From: SVTX01 sp045577415
Lineage (GTDB): Bacteria > Bacillota > Clostridia > Oscillospirales > CAG-272
Reading direction: 5' to 3'
DNA: 64,000 nucleotides
Assembly (NCBI GenBank): GCA_045577415.1
Contig: JAZNII010000094.1
Coordinates: 4,423 to 68,422, forward strand
Shown here: positions 32,364 to 41,355 of the stretch, in pieces
Layout: the number at the start of each line of letters is the position of its first letter
How positions within the stretch are numbered: position 1 is the stretch's first letter
Notes under the pieces: model-generated
Seen by the model: only the letters and a program-made list of their open reading frames with translations
Database searches by the model: none
What the model was told of the DNA's origin: nothing
Program-made: the position numbers and the translations under genes

Positions 32364-35240
32364 TTATTTATTTTTGTTTCTGACGATTTGAATGATCTCA
32401 ACTGCAACGGGGATCAAGCTTGCGATCATCAACGCGTTAATAACAGACGTAAGGTGCGATCTGATTGTCACCAGCAGATCAAGCTCGAATGAGCCTTGAG
32501 CAACGAATACGGTCAAGGCACAAGCAAGCAATAAGCCAAAGACAATAGTTGCAATATTGATAAGCTTATTGATTTTGATTTGACGTGTCATTTTAGAGCT
32601 TGATGAGATAGCGTCAGCAAGGCTTGTGGGATCTGCGGAGGACACCACACATCCGTCGCACATGTCAAGGCACTCAACAGACTCATAGCGATCAGGCTTG
32701 ATGACGTTTATGCTTGATATTGAGCGTCCTTTGTTCTGCTCATAGTAGAGATCGTTGATCTGCGGCTCATAGGTCTGAACGCGAACCTTGATTCCGGATT
32801 TGTGTAGCGAGTCAGACATTTTTAAGAATTTAGGTTTGATTCGGCTGTTGATGATGAATCCTAATTTAGGGATGCCGTCAAACGCCATGAAAATCACCGA
32901 TCTGTCAGAACCTTTGGTTGCCGTGGAGAGATTAGTGTCGGTCTTGACCTTGATATTATGTGATTGCATATATTGCTTGTCTCCAAGTAATATATTGATG
33001 GACGAATCAAAATAGATGTCAATACCGTTATCGGTTATCTGGTTAATTACGATGTCGTGCGAGCCGTCGCCGTCAGCTTTGATGTATTTAGCACCAATCA
33101 TTGCGAGAGGACCGCCCAAGGCATTAAATATCTCGTAAGCTATTTTAAGGGATTCGATTGTGTCAGATCTGCCACTTGGGTGTATTTCAGTATACCCGGT
33201 TATTTCCAAAGAGTCACTGTCGCGGAAGATCAAGGTGGTCGCCTTTGACATTTCTTCGGGTGCCAAATTGCCAATATACGCAGTGTTTTTGTCAACCATG
33301 CAGCAGGATAGGACGTAATGTATCAGGGGCGAAGAGAACAAGCAGGATATCGGGATGCTGAAAAGCAGAGTCAGCATAGCCAATGAAAGTCCCAGCATCA
33401 AGCTTTTGGTTATAAAAAAGACCGATATTCCGACCATGATCGAAACTATAGGCGCTATACCTATAAGGTACATTGGTTTTATAACGAGATTTTCATTTTG
33501 CGATGTTTTTCTGAAATATCCGCTGATAAGCTTCGTTTGACGAATTGTGAATTCATGCTCGGAATCGTTGTTTATTGCTCCTTGCTTTTCTGCGGTATAA
33601 AGAGTTTTAGAGGATGCTATGATATTAAAGACTTTGCGTTCCTTTATACAGTTCAACAAGTCGGATACTAAGGATAACACCGCATATATCGAAACGCAAA
33701 AGCCGAAAAGCATGAGGTCGTCGGGATTTATTGCTTCCGAACAAATGGTGAATCCCAAAAGTGAAAAAACAGCATACAGAACGTATGTGGCAGCCACAAA
33801 AACAAATAGGGTATTGGGGCTTGTTTCCAATTTCATCAGCTTATTGAATCCGGAAATCAGCTTTTTATAAAGAATTGCTACTATTGCTACAATAAGAGAA
33901 AATTCCATCAACAGAAAAGCCGGGAAGCTGGTTGCTTTATCGGAAAAGAATTCAAACGAGAATGTCAGGTAAAGTATTAATAAAGAAATTGTTGATACAA
34001 CTGACAGAAGAATTACAAGATTTCTGTTGTTGATCTTATATTTTTCTTGAATTTCGGGTATCTGTTTTCTATTTGTCAGCTCCTTGCCGCAAAAGCCAAA
34101 TACTTTTCTGGTAGAGTCGGGAGTGAAGTATTCGTCTGCCTCCAACAATACCTGCTGAGTCTTTTTATCTCCTACCGTTGACCTTATTTCATTGTCGTAA
34201 CCGAATTTTAACAAAAGAGAAATATCGTTAGAATCGAATGCATCCTCGTTGGCTTTCTGTTTGGTCTTTGACGCCTTGTCAGCTGCTTGGCTATTTTGCT
34301 GTATATTGTGTACGGCGATTAATTCTGCATTAGTACCTAGTGTAGGAAGTGTTTCTTGTAACGGGTCGGATGTATATTCTGAAGGAGACAGAATGATACG
34401 AGGGAGGGAAGAAGCTTCAATCTTATTCTCCGCATCGCTTGATGTTTCAGTGTTTTCCTCGTATATTGTATATTCTTCGTCTTCGACCGCAAAAGCTGCA
34501 TCAGGTTCATCATTTGACGAATCGACAGCAATATTGATTTCGTCAATATCGTCAATATCGTCAATATCGTCAACGTCTTCATAATCGTCCAAAACGACAT
34601 CTTCATCGGCGTTGATAGAGTGTATGGATTCATCATCCAAGCCGTTATACGATTCCGTTGCAACGATTTCTTTTTCAACTTCTTTAATGCTTTGGGGTTC
34701 TTCGACCTCCAAAGACGCATCATCTGTTTCGGGTGATGCATCGATAATGCTTTCTATGGCATTGCCGCTTTCCTCGGGCTTGCTTTGAGCAGTCTTCCCT
34801 GAAAACATTATGCTCAATACATTATCCACCGCTACTTTGTCGTCATTTTCCGGTTGAGAAGAATTTTGTTTGTCAAGCTCGTTTTCATCGGGATTTTCCG
34901 ATTCTGTTATTTCAACAGATTCTGTATCGTTAACTGTCAAATCATCCTGTTCCGATGCTTCTGTAATTGCTTCGACATCTTTTTCGGAGCTGCAAGGCGT
35001 ATCGATAGCGTCTTCGGATTGTAAGATGTTTTCTGAATCAATTTCAATAGAGTTATCATCTTTATTGGATGCGAACAGCTTGCCCAAGATTTCGTTAAGC
35101 TCTGTATCTTCTTCGCTCTCAGGGGATTCAAGCAAATCATCTTCCAGCATATTATCTAATGAATCTGATCCGTAAGATTTTTTTAGCTGTTCCAATATTA
35201 CGTCAAGCTCGTTTTTTCCTTTTTTGCTTTGCTTGGACAC
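32364..35240 (-). CDS. Large membrane protein with degenerate P-type ATPase layout (pseudo-ATPase) and long acidic N-terminal region
   Basis: Protein of 958 residues. Residues 1-300 are low-complexity and acidic, with a VDDIDDIDDIDEI run (222-236). Residues 405-530 hold four membrane helices, 531-590 is a short soluble part, 594-648 two further helices, 665-890 a soluble part, 891-953 two last helices: the P1B-ATPase order. In the usual CPC place is SIPISCLFSSP; at the usual DKTGT place is FRDSDSLEITG (672-682); the TGD place reads TYE (823-825), after INSRIKPKFLKMSDSL and GIKVRVQ, like the hinge of P-type ATPases. Phosphorylation and hydrolysis motifs are lost and no TGE is seen. The similarity is by eye. 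It lies between rlmB and the radical SAM gene, 36 and 40 bp away. Confidence 0.75.
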   Translation of the reverse strand: MSKQSKKGKNELDVILEQLKKSYGSDSLDNMLEDDLLESPESEEDTELNEILGKLFASNKDDNSIEIDSENILQSEDAIDTPCSSEKDVEAITEASEQDDLTVNDTESVEITESENPDENELDKQNSSQPENDDKVAVDNVLSIMFSGKTAQSKPEESGNAIESIIDASPETDDASLEVEEPQSIKEVEKEIVATESYNGLDDESIHSINADEDVVLDDYEDVDDIDDIDDIDEINIAVDSSNDEPDAAFAVEDEEYTIYEENTETSSDAENKIEASSLPRIILSPSEYTSDPLQETLPTLGTNAELIAVHNIQQNSQAADKASKTKQKANEDAFDSNDISLLLKFGYDNEIRSTVGDKKTQQVLLEADEYFTPDSTRKVFGFCGKELTNRKQIPEIQEKYKINNRNLVILLSVVSTISLLILYLTFSFEFFSDKATSFPAFLLMEFSLIVAIVAILYKKLISGFNKLMKLETSPNTLFVFVAATYVLYAVFSLLGFTICSEAINPDDLMLFGFCVSIYAVLSLVSDLLNCIKERKVFNIIASSKTLYTAEKQGAINNDSEHEFTIRQTKLISGYFRKTSQNENLVIKPMYLIGIAPIVSIMVGISVFFITKSLMLGLSLAMLTLLFSIPISCLFSSPLIHYVLSCCMVDKNTAYIGNLAPEEMSKATTLIFRDSDSLEITGYTEIHPSGRSDTIESLKIAYEIFNALGGPLAMIGAKYIKADGDGSHDIVINQITDNGIDIYFDSSINILLGDKQYMQSHNIKVKTDTNLSTATKGSDRSVIFMAFDGIPKLGFIINSRIKPKFLKMSDSLHKSGIKVRVQTYEPQINDLYYEQNKGRSISSINVIKPDRYESVECLDMCDGCVVSSADPTSLADAISSSSKMTRQIKINKLINIATIVFGLLLACALTVFVAQGSFELDLLVTIRSHLTSVINALMIASLIPVAVEIIQIVRNKNK
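34541..34574. repeat. Short in-frame 9-bp tandem repeat in the acidic N-terminal region of the pseudo-ATPase gene
   Basis: CGTCAATAT is repeated about 3.5 times from 34541 (plus strand), encoding the DID-type run. Such runs can slip but add whole codons. Confidence 0.85.
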
Positions 35241-35276
35241 AAAAGATTCCTCCTTCTGCTGAAATTTGAATCTGTT

Positions 35277-36158
35277 TTACTTTGTTCTGTTTTGCTTTGC
35301 CGCTTCGCAAAGAATTACGGATGCTGCTGTGGAAACATTAAATGAATTGACCTTGCCGTACATAGGAATAGAGGTGAGAGCATCGCAATTCTCAATGACT
35401 ATCTGCGAAACTCCATTTCCTTCGCTTCCAAACACGAGGGCGCAGGGACCTTTGAAATCTGTTTCGTAATAAGGTTTTCCACCCGCCTCGGCGGCAAACA
35501 CCCAAACGCCTTTTTCCTTGAGAGAAAGTATAGTGTTGGATATGTTGGACACCTTTGCAATAGCCATGTGTTCGATAGCTCCCGCGGATGCCTTTGAAAC
35601 TAAAGGCGTAAGACCCGTTGAACGTCTCTTGGGAATAATAATTCCATGGGCGCCAGCGCCCTCGGCACATCTGATCAATGCTCCAAGATTGTAGGGGTCG
35701 GTTATACCGTCGGCTATAACAATGAGAGGAGCTTCGCCACGATCTTCGGCAATTTTCAGTATGTCTTCGACGCTGCAATATTCCTTTTCAGATGCCATAG
35801 CAATAACTCCCTGATGGGGAGCAAAGCCGGCCATGGAGTCAAGCTTGGCTTTATCGGTTTCCACAACGGGGATGCCTTTTTCTACTGCCATTGCTACCAA
35901 AACGACTATCGAGCCTTCTCGCTCTCCCTTTTGAACCAGGAGCTTGTCTATTTCGCGGTTGGATTTCAAAAGCTCTCTTACTGCATTTCGACCGATAACA
36001 AGACCTGCACCATCCTCGGAGTTGGATATAGCCTCGTCTCTTGAGGAATATTTTGTGTATTTCTCGCGGTAATCGTAAGAACGCTTCGAAAACTCTTTGC
36101 TTTTGTTATTGCTGTGATAGCCGTTGTTTTTTTTACTGAATCGGTTGTTTTTTTCCAT
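35277..36158 (-). CDS. rlmB: 23S rRNA 2'-O-ribose methyltransferase RlmB (TrmH/SpoU family)
   Basis: SPOUT-class methyltransferase of 293 residues. A basic, low-complexity start of about 50 residues precedes the substrate-binding domain (GRNAVRELLKSNREIDKLL). The SPOUT motifs follow: IADGITDPYNLGALIRC, LVFGSEGNGVS and INSFNVSTAAS-type (seen as VNSFNVSTAASVIL), forming the SAM-binding trefoil knot. It methylates G2251-type positions in the peptidyl-transferase centre in the family. It is the first gene of the operon that leads through the pseudo-ATPase to the radical SAM pair. Confidence 0.94.
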   Translation of the reverse strand: MEKNNRFSKKNNGYHSNNKSKEFSKRSYDYREKYTKYSSRDEAISNSEDGAGLVIGRNAVRELLKSNREIDKLLVQKGEREGSIVVLVAMAVEKGIPVVETDKAKLDSMAGFAPHQGVIAMASEKEYCSVEDILKIAEDRGEAPLIVIADGITDPYNLGALIRCAEGAGAHGIIIPKRRSTGLTPLVSKASAGAIEHMAIAKVSNISNTILSLKEKGVWVFAAEAGGKPYYETDFKGPCALVFGSEGNGVSQIVIENCDALTSIPMYGKVNSFNVSTAASVILCEAAKQNRTK

Positions 36159-36199
36159 AATAGTTTGTCCTATGTCTTGTATAAATAATAATTAATTAT

Positions 36200-36208
36200 A
36201 TTATAACA
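36200..36208 (-). promoter_or_regulatory. Extended -10 promoter of the rlmB operon
   Basis: Minus strand TGTTATAAT, an extended -10 (TGnTATAAT), about 40 bp upstream of the start. No clear -35 box. Confidence 0.6.
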
Positions 36209-36264
36209 TATTTTTGCCTTTTTGTATATAGATTTTTATAATTAATTCTATTTTTACAACAAAA

Positions 36265-36299
36265 AACATATCCGAATGCGGTTTGCTTGCGGATATGTT
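36265..36299 (-). terminator. Terminator of the small membrane protein gene
   Basis: Arms AACATATCCG (36265-36274) and CGGATATGTT (36290-36299), 15-base loop; on the minus strand a T run follows. Confidence 0.8.
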
Positions 36300-36583
36300 C
36301 ATCTTGCATCGGGATCAAAGCTATCGCGATCCTCGTAAGTATCATCAGCAGAGTGTTTAGAACGTCGTTTATTGCTTGCTATTATTATAAAAATAAACAA
36401 AACTGCAACTACCAATGCTGAAAACGGGGATTTGTCAAGGGCATTGAAAAGCGCGCCTGCTCCAGCGGATGCGATAATGCCTATTATTCCTAACAATTTT
36501 CTCTTTTTCAGAAAGCCAAAGCACAAGGGAACTATTCCGCATAAGACACCGACAAAAAAACCGATAATGATCTTTGTTTCCAT
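36299..36583 (-). CDS. Small two-helix membrane protein of unknown function
   Basis: Protein of 94 residues with two or three hydrophobic stretches (about residues 5-23, 30-45, 53-70) and an acidic hydrophilic end (DDTYEDRDSFDPDAR). I do not recognise it. It has its own promoter (36624-36652) and terminator. The ribosome-binding site is a run of seven Gs (36594-36600, minus strand), 11 nt before the ATG, which could vary by slippage. Confidence 0.7.
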   Translation of the reverse strand: METKIIIGFFVGVLCGIVPLCFGFLKKRKLLGIIGIIASAGAGALFNALDKSPFSALVVAVLFIFIIIASNKRRSKHSADDTYEDRDSFDPDAR

Positions 36584-36623
36584 AGTTTCTACGCCCCCCC
36601 TTATAAATGTACTTTCTTATTTA

Positions 36624-36652
36624 ATTTTAACACGCTATTAAATAAAAGTCAA
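36624..36652 (-). promoter_or_regulatory. Promoter of the small membrane protein gene
   Basis: Minus strand TTGACT (36647-36652), 17-bp spacer, TAAAAT (36624-36629). Confidence 0.7.
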
Positions 36653-36715
36653 CATTTTTTGAATAAATAATACGAAGATTTTTGCTAAAAATAATATGAG
36701 AAAGGAGTTGAAACA

Positions 36716-37501
36716 ATGAGAAACAAAATAACACTTTCATCGATATTATTAGTTGTATTATCAATGCTTTTCGCAATTCCAACAAATGCAGCTAACAGCG
36801 CTGAATATAATTGGTATTGCGTACACAGAAAGGATCATTTGCAACCGTCCGCAGATCCTCAATTTGAGTTTATTGAAAACCTTGACGGTTACTATATTGA
36901 CAAGCAAAACGGAGACGATTGTGAGGACAAGGTAATTTATCTCACCTTTGATGCGGGATATGAGAACGGCAATATAGAGAAAACTCTGGATATATTAAAA
37001 AGTCAAAACGTATCGGGCGCATTTTTTATTTTAGGCAATCTTATTAAGTCTAATCCCGAAATCGTTACCCGTATGTTTGAAGAAGGACATCTGGTTTGTA
37101 ATCATACCTATTCTCACAAGTCTATGATCAACAAGACGGCAGAAGAATTTAAAAACGAGTTAGTTTTGCTTGAAAATGCTTGCCGCGATAAAATTGGATA
37201 TAATATTGCAAAGTATTACCGCCCCCCTGAAGGAAAATTTGATGAAGCGTCTTTAAGCTATGCCAGGTCTATGGGATACAAAACGGTATTTTGGAGCTTT
37301 GCTTATGCTGATTGGGATAACAACAAGCAAATGACTCCCGAAAAAGCTAAAGCGAAAATACTTGATAATATTCATAACGGCGAGGTAATGCTGCTCCATC
37401 CCACGTCATCAACAAACGCTCAAATACTTGAGGAGGTCATAATAACTCTCAAGTCACAAGGATATCGCTTCGGCACGTTAGACGAGCTTTGCGAACGGTA
37501 A
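36716..37501 (+). CDS. pdaA: Polysaccharide deacetylase, PdaA type (muramic-lactam cortex biosynthesis)
   Basis: Exported protein of 261 residues: signal peptide about residues 1-25 (ILLVVLSMLFAIPTNA), then the NodB-homology domain. The first motif reads LTFDAGYENGN, where TFDAGYENG replaces TFDDG as in PdaA, and the metal histidines are seen in CNHTYSHKSM. Further motifs are YYRPPEGKFDE and the catalytic His in MLLHPTSS. PdaA deacetylates N-acetylmuramic acid to allow delta-lactam formation in the spore cortex. AAAGGAG precedes the ATG. The second deacetylase gene follows 5 bp downstream. Confidence 0.9.
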   Translation: MRNKITLSSILLVVLSMLFAIPTNAANSAEYNWYCVHRKDHLQPSADPQFEFIENLDGYYIDKQNGDDCEDKVIYLTFDAGYENGNIEKTLDILKSQNVSGAFFILGNLIKSNPEIVTRMFEEGHLVCNHTYSHKSMINKTAEEFKNELVLLENACRDKIGYNIAKYYRPPEGKFDEASLSYARSMGYKTVFWSFAYADWDNNKQMTPEKAKAKILDNIHNGEVMLLHPTSSTNAQILEEVIITLKSQGYRFGTLDELCER

Positions 37502-37506
37502 TAAAT

Positions 37507-38220
37507 ATGTTTAAAACAGTAAGACTCGTGTCTTTTGTATTGATTATTGTCGTAGTAATAAATATTTTATGCACCGTAAACGTATTGGGTTCTTCACAAA
37601 ATTGCGTTTCTGACAACGATGTAGATATATACCGTAAAAAAGACAATGAATTTATGAAGATAGCCCTTACCTTTGACGACGGTCCTCACCCACGATACAC
37701 TCCTCAGATACTGGACATTCTGGACAAATACGGGATCAAAGCGACTTTTTTTGCAATAGGTATCAACGCAGACCGCTATCCCGACGCAATGGAAATGGTC
37801 ATAAGCAGAGGACACGAGATAGGGAATCATACCTATACGCATCCCCACGTCGACCGATTGGATTCGATAACTCTTTATAGCGAGGTGGAAAAATGCGAAT
37901 CTGCTCTGTATAGCCATACCGATTGTAAAACAAAGCTGTTCAGACCGCCCGAAGGCATGATAGACGGCTATGTAAAGAGCGTTATAAAGCAGCTTGACTA
38001 TAAGGTTATCCTTTGGGATATAGACACTATGGATTGGGCGCATACTCCGCCCGAGAAGATTGCGCGGAACGTTATCGACCGTGTATCCTCGGGAGATATA
38101 ATTCTCATGCACGACTATATTTCTTATAACAGTCCAACACCAGAGGCGCTAGAGCTTTTCATACCCGTTTTGCTTGAAAAGGGATATAAATTCGTAGTGA
38201 TAAGCGAGCTTATCTCGTAA
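37507..38220 (+). CDS. Exported polysaccharide deacetylase (NodB-homology)
   Basis: Protein of 237 residues with an N-terminal hydrophobic stretch (about residues 8-24) serving as signal anchor. The NodB motifs are complete: LTFDDGPHP (catalytic Asp and metal Asp), GNHTYTHPHVDRL (metal histidines), RPPEGMIDGY and DIILMHDY (catalytic His). The likely target is peptidoglycan, as the gene follows pdaA directly. ATG 37507 was chosen because the more distant TTG has no support; the ribosome site is weak for both, so it may depend on coupling to pdaA. Confidence 0.92.
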   Translation: MFKTVRLVSFVLIIVVVINILCTVNVLGSSQNCVSDNDVDIYRKKDNEFMKIALTFDDGPHPRYTPQILDILDKYGIKATFFAIGINADRYPDAMEMVISRGHEIGNHTYTHPHVDRLDSITLYSEVEKCESALYSHTDCKTKLFRPPEGMIDGYVKSVIKQLDYKVILWDIDTMDWAHTPPEKIARNVIDRVSSGDIILMHDYISYNSPTPEALELFIPVLLEKGYKFVVISELIS

Positions 38221-38227
38221 TGATAAA

Positions 38228-38260
38228 AAAGCCCCGAAATCAATAGGATTTCGGAGCTTT
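38228..38260. terminator. Bidirectional terminator
   Basis: 14-bp arms AAAGCCCCGAAATC (38228-38241) and GATTTCGGAGCTTT (38247-38260), one mismatch, between the deacetylase and the YesL-like gene. Confidence 0.85.
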
Positions 38261-38263
38261 ATT

Positions 38264-39265
38264 TTATTCCTGTTCGATTTCCTCGCCAATATCGTCTATG
38301 GCTTCAGGCTCGCTGTCATTACAACTTGTATCACCGTTGTCCACAGGGTCTATCATGTATTTTTTGATAATGGGATATGCTGCGTATGTATAAATAAACG
38401 CGCATACGCCAAGGTAATAGAGCAAGGGAAGAACAATGGCTACACCAAGTCCCACTTGAACCAGAAGGATCATAGGAAGTATAGCGATCGCGGAGACAAT
38501 AACCAATCCAATGAGAGCCAGAATGTTTCTCTTTATTCCTAATACCGTGAATATCAAGGCGTTCTTAAACGCTTTGATGATCTTGATGTTAAAAGTGACA
38601 ATCATCAGATAAGTGTAGAATCTGAACACCGTGTAAAGGATTATCAACGCGATGGTCATTATGTAGACAAAGTCGGATAGTCCGTTAGAGGGTGCGGTGA
38701 AAAAGTACACCAAATTATATGCAAGAACGCCTATGATCACGCAGTCAATAAGACCCAAAACCAATCCCTGCTTGAGGTTCTTTTTAATTGCATAAAAATA
38801 GTCTGAAAATACAAATACGCTATCACCTCTTACAAGTCCGCGGGTTACATATATAGAGCCTACCTTTTGCCATCCGTAGGTAAGCGCGTAAACAAGCAGG
38901 ATGCCGCCTATTATCCAATAAATATGGGTGTTATTGTAGGTCGGCAAAGGGAACTGAAACGATAAAAGTCCCAAATTAAGCGACCCTGCCAACGTTGATG
39001 CCGCCTCTTGGACTCCAAATAACGCCGCAAACTCGGGATAATAAAGGGAGGGTGTTTTGGGCATTGCGAATATATACAGATAAGCGCAGACCAAAAGGGG
39101 AATTATTTGGAATATCATTAATATATTCAAAGAAATGATCTTTGAAAACTTTCTTCCGAACTGCTTGAAAAAGAACGATAGATTGGGGGTGGTATCCTCA
39201 CCGGGTTCTACGCCTTTTCCGTCACGGTTGAGATCAAACAATTTGAATTTCTTCTTGGCTTTCAA
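38264..39265 (-). CDS. YesL-like (DUF624) polytopic membrane protein
   Basis: Protein of 333 residues with six or so membrane helices. The soluble start (residues 1-30, KLFDLNRDGKGVEPGED) precedes a KFSKIISLNILMIFQIIPLLV helix. The cytosolic loop with IYVTRGLVRGDSVF and SDYFYAIKKNLKQGLVLGL is the conserved YesL/DUF624 pattern. The C-terminus is acidic. YesL proteins have been linked to carbohydrate transport loci, but no such genes are near here. It is the second gene behind proC, 39 bp away. Confidence 0.75.
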   Translation of the reverse strand: MKAKKKFKLFDLNRDGKGVEPGEDTTPNLSFFFKQFGRKFSKIISLNILMIFQIIPLLVCAYLYIFAMPKTPSLYYPEFAALFGVQEAASTLAGSLNLGLLSFQFPLPTYNNTHIYWIIGGILLVYALTYGWQKVGSIYVTRGLVRGDSVFVFSDYFYAIKKNLKQGLVLGLIDCVIIGVLAYNLVYFFTAPSNGLSDFVYIMTIALIILYTVFRFYTYLMIVTFNIKIIKAFKNALIFTVLGIKRNILALIGLVIVSAIAILPMILLVQVGLGVAIVLPLLYYLGVCAFIYTYAAYPIIKKYMIDPVDNGDTSCNDSEPEAIDDIGEEIEQE

Positions 39266-39304
39266 TTTTACTAAATCCTTTATATAATTAAATTTGATTC
39301 AAGG

Positions 39305-40129
39305 TTATTTTTTACCTAATTCTTCGGCTCGTTGGGTGCATTTGTCCATAGCGCTGACTATGCTTTCGCAAAACCGAAAGCTTTCAAGCTCCGCAATCGC
39401 CCGCTCGGTAGTGCCGCCTTTGGATGCTACGGTGGCGATCTGCTGATCGGGTGTTTTGGATTCATGCTTCATAAGCTCGGCGGCACCGATTATGGTATTG
39501 CAGATCGCGTCAACAAGCTCTTTTTCACTCAGACTTGATTTGCCGTCACATAATCCTTGCTTTTGCGCGCCCTCGCACATAGCCTTTATCATCATGAAAA
39601 CGTATGCGGGAGAAGATCCCGTAACGCAAATGATCTTGTTCATCTCGCTCTCGTCGATTTTGATAACGCTGCCCGATGAAGTAAAGATGTTGCAAACGTA
39701 TTCGAAATCCTCGTCAGACACCTTGTCGTTTCTGCATGCGGCAATAACTCCTTTGCCTATAAGCATAGGTGTGTTGGGCATAACTCGAATAACAGGCGCG
39801 CCATCGGCGGCTTCGGATACGGTATCGGTAGAGATACCTGCCGCCATGGTAACGAATACCTTTTGGGAAACGTCTTTACACTCCTTCAGAAGAGGAAGGA
39901 TCTCGGGAAAGTTTTGCGGTTTGACGCAGAGCATGACGTAGTGTGCGCACTCTACCGCTTCACGTAGAGAAAGGGCGATATGCGCGCCTGAGGATCTGTA
40001 TTTTTCTATCTTTTCAACGTGTCTGTTGAACAATATGATATTTGACATATCCGGAGAGTTGGCAGTGATTCCCATAAGGGTGGCGGTAGCCATATTTCCA
40101 ACTCCTATAAAAGCAATTTTGCCTGACAT
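39305..40129 (-). CDS. proC: Pyrroline-5-carboxylate reductase
   Basis: NAD(P)H-dependent last step of proline synthesis, 274 residues. The Rossmann start is KIAFIGVGNMATATLMG (GxGNMA), the mid motif is VRVMPNTPMLIGKGVIA, and the C-terminal signature GSSPAYVFMMIKAM with GGTTERAIAELES (SKGGTT variant reading ASKGGTT) is intact. A predicted extended -10 promoter lies 38 bp upstream. No other proline gene (proA, proB) is nearby. Confidence 0.96.
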   Translation of the reverse strand: MSGKIAFIGVGNMATATLMGITANSPDMSNIILFNRHVEKIEKYRSSGAHIALSLREAVECAHYVMLCVKPQNFPEILPLLKECKDVSQKVFVTMAAGISTDTVSEAADGAPVIRVMPNTPMLIGKGVIAACRNDKVSDEDFEYVCNIFTSSGSVIKIDESEMNKIICVTGSSPAYVFMMIKAMCEGAQKQGLCDGKSSLSEKELVDAICNTIIGAAELMKHESKTPDQQIATVASKGGTTERAIAELESFRFCESIVSAMDKCTQRAEELGKK

Positions 40130-40166
40130 AATTATGATGCCCCTTGCTTTAAAATCATTAAAATTA

Positions 40167-40175
40167 ATTATATCA
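40167..40175 (-). promoter_or_regulatory. Extended -10 promoter element of proC
   Basis: Minus strand TGATATAAT (extended -10). No clear -35 box. Confidence 0.5.
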
Positions 40176-40233
40176 TTAAAGAGTATAAAAATTAAGTACT
40201 CTTACTCAACAAATAGCAACTTTTTTGTAAAAT

Positions 40234-41004
40234 TTATCGTAATTTATTTTTCTTCTTGGATATTTCAAACGCCATGACAGATACCGCGGAAGTAGAGGGA
40301 AGAGAACCCATAAATTCGCGTCCGTAGGGAATTCTGACGGTTACGTTGGAAATATCAAGTATTTTCCTAGATATTCCTCGCTTTTCACCGCCTATAACCA
40401 ACAGGGTTGGTTTTGAAAAATCGTGATCATACAGAGATACCGAGTCGCGTATACCAGCGCAAACTATTTCAAATTTGTTTTCCTTAAACAGTTTTACAGC
40501 GTCCAAGGGATCGGATATTGCAATATTAGCTAACTCCGAGGTGCCTGCGGAGGAACGCGCGACAGTGCTAGAAAATTCCATCCAATTTCTTTCAGGAAGA
40601 ACTATTCCGTCTATACCTGCGGCGTACAAAGAACGAACCGAATAACCAAAGTTATAAGGATCCTCAATTCCTTCAATAAGAGCATAAAAATCGCCGCTTG
40701 TTAAAAAATTAACATTTAGATTAGGGAAGGAACGTTTAAAGCAAATCATTACAAATCCGCCGTGTGTGTTGCCGGAAACTACGGAGTCAATGAACAGCTT
40801 ATCAGAGCTTATAAGCTTAAAGCCAAGCTCGACAGATGCGTGTTCCAAAAATTTAAGCTCATGAGATTTTTTCGCTGTGCGAGCTTCGTCAAAATATACC
40901 GTGTCGATCACACGGTCGCTGGAATTATTCCTGATAGATCTAATTACGGCGGAAATTGAGGTCATACCCTCAAAAATATCATATTTTTCAATGTCGATGA
41001 TCAT
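40234..41004 (-). CDS. TrmH-family RNA 2'-O-methyltransferase
   Basis: SPOUT methyltransferase of 256 residues, a second homologue of RlmB in this window. Motif 1 reads LIEGIEDPYNFGYSVRSLY, motif 2 LVIGGEKRGISRK, motif 3 GSLPSTSAVSVMAFE, in the right order for the knot. It lacks a classical N-terminal domain as in RlmB but has its own N-terminal region of about 110 residues. The target is not readable. It is divergent from spoIIID with an 84-bp gap. Confidence 0.87.
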   Translation of the reverse strand: MIIDIEKYDIFEGMTSISAVIRSIRNNSSDRVIDTVYFDEARTAKKSHELKFLEHASVELGFKLISSDKLFIDSVVSGNTHGGFVMICFKRSFPNLNVNFLTSGDFYALIEGIEDPYNFGYSVRSLYAAGIDGIVLPERNWMEFSSTVARSSAGTSELANIAISDPLDAVKLFKENKFEIVCAGIRDSVSLYDHDFSKPTLLVIGGEKRGISRKILDISNVTVRIPYGREFMGSLPSTSAVSVMAFEISKKKNKLR

Positions 41005-41088
41005 AAAAACTCCGAAACAAGGTATTTTAGTAAGCGTAATGTCATATATATTACCAATGCAACAAATATAACTGTGAGGTAACTGTTA

Positions 41089-41355
41089 ATGATGTATCTG
41101 GCATCCGGCAAGGAACGTTGCGTAATATTGGGACTATATATAGTAGAAAATAATGCAACGGTACGAGCTACCGCAACAAGATTTGGGATAAGCAAAAGTA
41201 CCGTACATAAGGATGTCACACAGGTTTTGAAGAATACTAATAAGTCGTTATATCTGGACGTTAAAAGCGTTCTTGCCAAAAACAAAGAAGAACGCCACCT
41301 GCGCGGCGGTGAGGCAACAAAGAAGAAATATATGGAGGAGAAAAAGATAATATAG
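41089..41355 (+). CDS. spoIIID: Sporulation transcription factor SpoIIID
   Basis: Small DNA-binding regulator of mother-cell genes during sporulation, 88 residues. The helix-turn-helix is seen in NNATVRATATRFGISKSTVHKDV, and the C-terminal basic segment ERHLRGGEATKKKY is the conserved second DNA-binding part. The start is ATG 41089, with GAGG 9 nt upstream. SpoIIID is normally driven by sigma-E; a CATATATATT stretch upstream could be its -10, but this is not firm. Its presence is the strongest sporulation marker here. Confidence 0.97.
   Translation: MMYLASGKERCVILGLYIVENNATVRATATRFGISKSTVHKDVTQVLKNTNKSLYLDVKSVLAKNKEERHLRGGEATKKKYMEEKKII

Noticed and set aside
41001..41285. Minus-strand frame overlapping spoIIID
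   Set aside because: It covers the spoIIID gene in antisense and overlaps the TrmH-family start; spoIIID is certain from its motif.
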